From Flavobacteriaceae bacterium UBA3339 (GTDB lineage: Bacteria; Bacteroidota; Bacteroidia; Flavobacteriales; Flavobacteriaceae), in assembly GCA_002360925.1 (NCBI GenBank), contig DERN01000015.1, forward strand, positions 41,489-105,488: a stretch of DNA of 64,000 nucleotides, given 5' to 3'. The first letter of the stretch is position 1. Each line of letters opens with the position of its first letter. Under the pieces are notes generated by a model. It had not been told where the DNA came from, ran no database searches, and saw only the letters and a list, made by a program, of their open reading frames with translations. Of this stretch, positions 60,843 to 64,000 are shown piece by piece. The position numbers and the translations under genes are program-made.

Positions 60843-62021
60843 ATGAGTTTACAAAATACAGATCGTTATGCGCAACGTGGAGTATCTGCTCAAAAAGAGG
60901 ATGTACACAATGCAATAAAGAATATTGATAAAGGCTTATTTCCTAAAGCTTTCTGTAAAATTATTCCTGATTATTTAACAAATGATGAAGACTATTGTTT
61001 AATCATGCACGCTGATGGTGCAGGAACAAAATCATCGTTAGCATATTTGTATTGGAAAGAAACAGGTGATTTATCTGTTTGGAAAGGAATAGCACAAGAT
61101 GCTTTAATCATGAATATTGACGACCTTTTGTGTGTAGGCGCTACCGATAATATTTTACTTTCTTCTACTATTGGAAGAAACAAAAACTTGGTTCCGGGGG
61201 AAGTTATTTCTGCTATTATCAACGGAACCGAAGAATTGATCGAAGAATTAAAAAAATTCGGAGTTACGATTCATTCAACTGGAGGCGAAACCGCTGATGT
61301 TGGCGATGTGGTTCGAACTATTATTGTAGATTCCACTGTAACTGCTCGCATGAAACGCAGCGATGTAATCGATAATGCGAATATTAAAGCAGGCGATGTA
61401 ATTGTTGGATTAGAATCTTTTGGTCAGGCAAGTTATGAAACGGAATACAATGGCGGAATGGGAAGTAATGGATTAACTTCGGCTCGTCATGATGTTTTTG
61501 CACATTATCTGGCAGAAAATTATCCTGAGAGTTTCGATCCATCTGTTCCTAAGGATTTGATTTATTCTGGAAAGAAAAAATTGACTGACGAAGTTGAAGA
61601 TTCACCTCTTGATGCTGGTAAATTAGTACTTTCTCCTACAAGAACTTATGCGCCAATTATTAAAAAGATTTTAGAAAAATACAATTCTGAAACTATTCAT
61701 GGTATGGTTCATTGTTCGGGTGGTGCGCAAACAAAAATCTTACATTTTGTAGATAATGTTCATGTTGTGAAAGACAATATGTTCGATGTTCCGCCTTTAT
61801 TTAAATTGATTCAAGAACAATCGCAAACAGGTTGGAAAGAAATGTATCAAGTTTTTAATTGCGGACATAGAATGGAATTATATGTTAATCCGGAAATCGC
61901 AGAAGATATCATTGCGATTTCAAAATCGTTTAATGTAAATGCTCAAATCGTAGGAAGAGTAGAAGCATCTGAAACAAAAAAATTAACAATAAAATCAGTT
62001 TACGGAACGTTTGAATACTAA
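60843..62021 (+). CDS. purM: phosphoribosylformylglycinamidine cyclo-ligase (long form)
   Basis: Purine biosynthesis step making AIR from FGAM with ATP. At 392 residues it is the long form typical of Bacteroidota. Signatures: IMHADGAGTKSSLAYLYWKET, ALIMNIDDLLCVGATDNI, HSTGGETADVGDVVRTI, DVIVGLESFGQASYETEYNGGMGSNGLT, HGMVHCSGGAQTKIL and FNCGHRMELYV. Overlaps ruvX by 11 bases if the TTG start is used. Confidence 0.93.
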   Translation: MSLQNTDRYAQRGVSAQKEDVHNAIKNIDKGLFPKAFCKIIPDYLTNDEDYCLIMHADGAGTKSSLAYLYWKETGDLSVWKGIAQDALIMNIDDLLCVGATDNILLSSTIGRNKNLVPGEVISAIINGTEELIEELKKFGVTIHSTGGETADVGDVVRTIIVDSTVTARMKRSDVIDNANIKAGDVIVGLESFGQASYETEYNGGMGSNGLTSARHDVFAHYLAENYPESFDPSVPKDLIYSGKKKLTDEVEDSPLDAGKLVLSPTRTYAPIIKKILEKYNSETIHGMVHCSGGAQTKILHFVDNVHVVKDNMFDVPPLFKLIQEQSQTGWKEMYQVFNCGHRMELYVNPEIAEDIIAISKSFNVNAQIVGRVEASETKKLTIKSVYGTFEY

Positions 62022-62439
62022 TAATTTCAGATTAATGGCCATTGATTATGGCGGAAAAAGAACAGGAATTGCAATTACCGATGAGCTTCAAATCATTGCA
62101 TCGGGATTGACAACTGTTGATACAAAAAGTCTTTTTAAGTTTTTAGAAGATTATCTAAAAGTCGAAAAAGTTTCCAAAATAATCGTGGGCGAACCGAAAC
62201 GAATGAATAACGAAGCATCGACTATTGGCGGAGAAATCAATCAATTTGTAAATAAACTGTCAGCTTTATATCCCAAAATAGAAATTATAAGGATGGACGA
62301 ACGATTTACTTCAAAAATTGCTTTTCAAACAATGATCGATAGTGGATTAAAGAAAAAACAACGTCAGAATAAAGCGCTGGTAGACGAAATTGCAGCAACA
62401 ATCTTATTACAAGATTACATGAACAGCCACCGGTTTTAA
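62011..62439 (+). CDS. ruvX: RuvX/YqgF Holliday-junction-resolvase-like protein (rRNA maturation)
   Basis: 142 residues if the TTG at 62011 is used. An ATG at 62035 would cut the first strand and give MAIDYGGKRTG, while the family begins R-I-L-A-I-D-Y-G; here RLMAIDYGGKRTGIAITDE is intact only from the TTG. Other marks are IVGEPKRMNNEAS, RMDERFTSKIA and VDEIAATILLQDYM. YqgF proteins form an RNase H-like fold; they process the 16S rRNA 5' end and are linked to junction resolution. Confidence 0.88.
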   Translation: MNTNNFRLMAIDYGGKRTGIAITDELQIIASGLTTVDTKSLFKFLEDYLKVEKVSKIIVGEPKRMNNEASTIGGEINQFVNKLSALYPKIEIIRMDERFTSKIAFQTMIDSGLKKKQRQNKALVDEIAATILLQDYMNSHRF

Positions 62440-62493
62440 GAAACTTGTTTACAAACATACACAACGGAAGTTTAATAACAGATCATTTTAAAA

Positions 62494-63984
62494 ATGTCGA
62501 CAAACAACAAAACAGAAAGTGATGTAGTGCTGATTGGAGCCGGAATTATGAGTGCTACACTTGGATTATTACTAAAAGAATTAAATCCGAATGCAACCAT
62601 AGAAATTTTCGAAAGGTTAGATAGCGCAGCTCAGGAAAGTTCTGATGCTATGAATAATGCCGGAACAGGTCACTCGGCTTTCTGTGAATTAAACTATACA
62701 CCAGAAAAAAACGGTGTGGTTGATACAACAAAAGCACTGAATATTTGCGAACAATTTGAAGAATCGCGTCAGTTTTGGTCATATTTGGTAAATAAAAATA
62801 TCATTCATTCTCCACAAAGTTTTGTCAACACGGTTCCTCACATGAGTTTTGTTTGGGGCGATGAGAATGTAAAATTCCTTAGAAATCGTTTCGAAGCTTT
62901 AAAAAAGCAGCCTTTGTTTGAAGCGATGGAATTTAGTGAAAATCCGGAAGAAATAAAAAAATGGGCTCCTTTAATTATGGAAGGTCGTAATGCGAATGAA
63001 AAAGTTGCGGCAACTCATATGAATTTAGGAACCGATGTGAATTTTGGAGAATTAACTCGCAGAATGATTAAACATCAGTTAAGTCAGGACGGAGTTAATG
63101 TAACTTTTAACACAGAAATTTACGATTTAAAACGAGCTCAGGACGGAAGATGGAACGTTTCAATAAAGGATTTAAAAACGGGAACAAAACGTACAATAGT
63201 TTCTAAATTTGTTTTTATTGGTGCAGGTGGAGCTTCGATTTTATTATTAGAAAAATCTGGAATTCCAGAAGGAAAAGCATACGGAGGATTCCCCGTTTCG
63301 GGTCAATGGTTGGTTTGTGAAGATGAAAAATTAGCAGAACAACATTTTGCAAAAGTATACGGAAAAGCTTCAGTTGGAGCACCACCAATGTCGGTTCCGC
63401 ATTTAGACACGCGTTATATCAACGGTAAAAAATCGTTGTTATTTGGTCCTTATGCAGGATTTTCGACCAAGTTTTTAAAAACAGGATCTTATTGGGATTT
63501 GTTTAGTTCTATTTCTACCGGAAATATCGGAACAATGGTTGGAGCCGGTTTAGATAATATGGATTTAACCAAGTATTTGATTTCTGAAGTTATGGCTTCG
63601 CAAGATAAAAAGGTGAAAGCTTTGAAAGAATATTTTCCGAATGCTAAAAAAGAAGATTGGCGTTTAGAAATTGCCGGACAACGTGTACAAACAATGAAAC
63701 GCAATAAAGATGGAAAACCAGAACTCGCTTTTGGTACCGAAGTTGTAAATTGTGAAGACGGAAGTTTAGCTGTACTATTAGGAGCTTCTCCAGGTGCTTC
63801 AACAACGGTTAGCATTATGTTGAATTTAATTAAGAAATGCTTCCCTAATGAATATAAAAGTGCTGAATGGCAAGCTAAATTCAAAGAAATGATTCCTTCG
63901 TTTGGATTAAAATTAAACGATCATCCAGAATTATTGAAAGAGTTAAGAGAAGAAACTTCTAAAACATTAGAATTGAAATATTAA
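62494..63984 (+). CDS. mqo: malate:quinone oxidoreductase
   Basis: 496 residues, FAD enzyme oxidising malate to oxaloacetate with quinone as acceptor at the cytoplasmic membrane. FAD dinucleotide motif VLIGAGIMSATLGLLLKELNP, IEIFERLDSAAQESS, AMNNAGTGHSAFCELNYTP and GGFPVSGQWLV, GPYAGFSTKFLKTGSY and GASPGASTTVSIM match the MQO family throughout. It lies 54 bases after ruvX in the same direction. Its own promoter is not evident. Confidence 0.94.
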   Translation: MSTNNKTESDVVLIGAGIMSATLGLLLKELNPNATIEIFERLDSAAQESSDAMNNAGTGHSAFCELNYTPEKNGVVDTTKALNICEQFEESRQFWSYLVNKNIIHSPQSFVNTVPHMSFVWGDENVKFLRNRFEALKKQPLFEAMEFSENPEEIKKWAPLIMEGRNANEKVAATHMNLGTDVNFGELTRRMIKHQLSQDGVNVTFNTEIYDLKRAQDGRWNVSIKDLKTGTKRTIVSKFVFIGAGGASILLLEKSGIPEGKAYGGFPVSGQWLVCEDEKLAEQHFAKVYGKASVGAPPMSVPHLDTRYINGKKSLLFGPYAGFSTKFLKTGSYWDLFSSISTGNIGTMVGAGLDNMDLTKYLISEVMASQDKKVKALKEYFPNAKKEDWRLEIAGQRVQTMKRNKDGKPELAFGTEVVNCEDGSLAVLLGASPGASTTVSIMLNLIKKCFPNEYKSAEWQAKFKEMIPSFGLKLNDHPELLKELREETSKTLELKY

Positions 63985-64000
63985 ACAACAAAAAAGCAAC

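Noticed and set aside
1..64000. CRISPR arrays, insertion sequences, integrated elements
   Set aside because: No regularly spaced repeats, transposase or integrase motifs, or attachment-site duplications were seen.

Overview
The window reads as ordinary chromosome from a member of the Flavobacteriia (Bacteroidota). The evidence is AT-rich DNA, weak or absent Shine-Dalgarno sites, many upstream boxes of the form TAnnTTTG (some with TTTG about 19 bases further upstream, the Bacteroidota sigma-factor promoter), TamB, BtuG-type and SusD-free TonB systems, and family members of typical Bacteroidota form. No insertion sequence, phage module, rRNA operon, ordinary tRNA gene or CRISPR array was seen. 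The genus cannot be fixed by eye.

Layout. 1-9.4 kb is core metabolism and cell envelope: a truncated carboxypeptidase-regulatory-domain protein, glyA, fumarylacetoacetase, tgt, lptG-like permease, EamA transporter, accA and dnaB. 9.4-15.5 kb is an RNA-repair cluster: a divergent WYL regulator, a 0.69-kb gap holding tandem tRNA-like RNA elements, then an SPFH/slipin, two RlaP-type nucleotidyltransferases and the RNA ligase RtcB. 15.5-24.9 kb holds metK behind a SAM-II riboswitch, small lipoproteins, a YgiB/YgiC-like pair, a thioesterase, an ATP-cone nuclease-like protein, glmM, acpH and a ClC channel. 25.1-34.5 kb has two tandem triplets of secreted proteins that share one N-terminal module. 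They flank uvrA and a LOG-family gene. 34.6-43.6 kb holds hutI and hutG, a phosphoribosyltransferase/HAD pair, a 2-oxoacid dehydrogenase E2, a ZIP transporter and RNA or small-molecule methyltransferases. 43.7-49.8 kb is a vitamin B12 uptake locus (BtuG-like lipoprotein and BtuB-like receptor under a cobalamin riboswitch, with divergent btuF- and btuC-like genes). 49.9-64 kb holds usp, rsmE, tsaD, tamB, pfkA, gapA, a BadF-type kinase, a small barrel protein, purM, ruvX and mqo.

The most interesting region is 10.5-15.5 kb. The gap upstream of the slipin gene contains two consecutive modules in which a perfect T-arm is followed by an acceptor-like hairpin and then a D-arm. This order is a circular permutation of tRNA, with the acceptor stem closed by a loop (GAAA in the first copy). 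The same topology is known from YrlA-type bacterial Y RNAs, which mimic tRNA and are often encoded near RtcB. Here the module is doubled, no Ro60/Rsr gene is visible, and the partners are a WYL regulator, a slipin with a threefold N-terminal repeat and two RlaP enzymes. A perfect dyad (TACGCA-N7-TGCGTA) at the WYL promoter, with one half-site repeated near the presumed RNA promoter, suggests joint control. All function assignments are from reading family motifs by eye; no database search was run.
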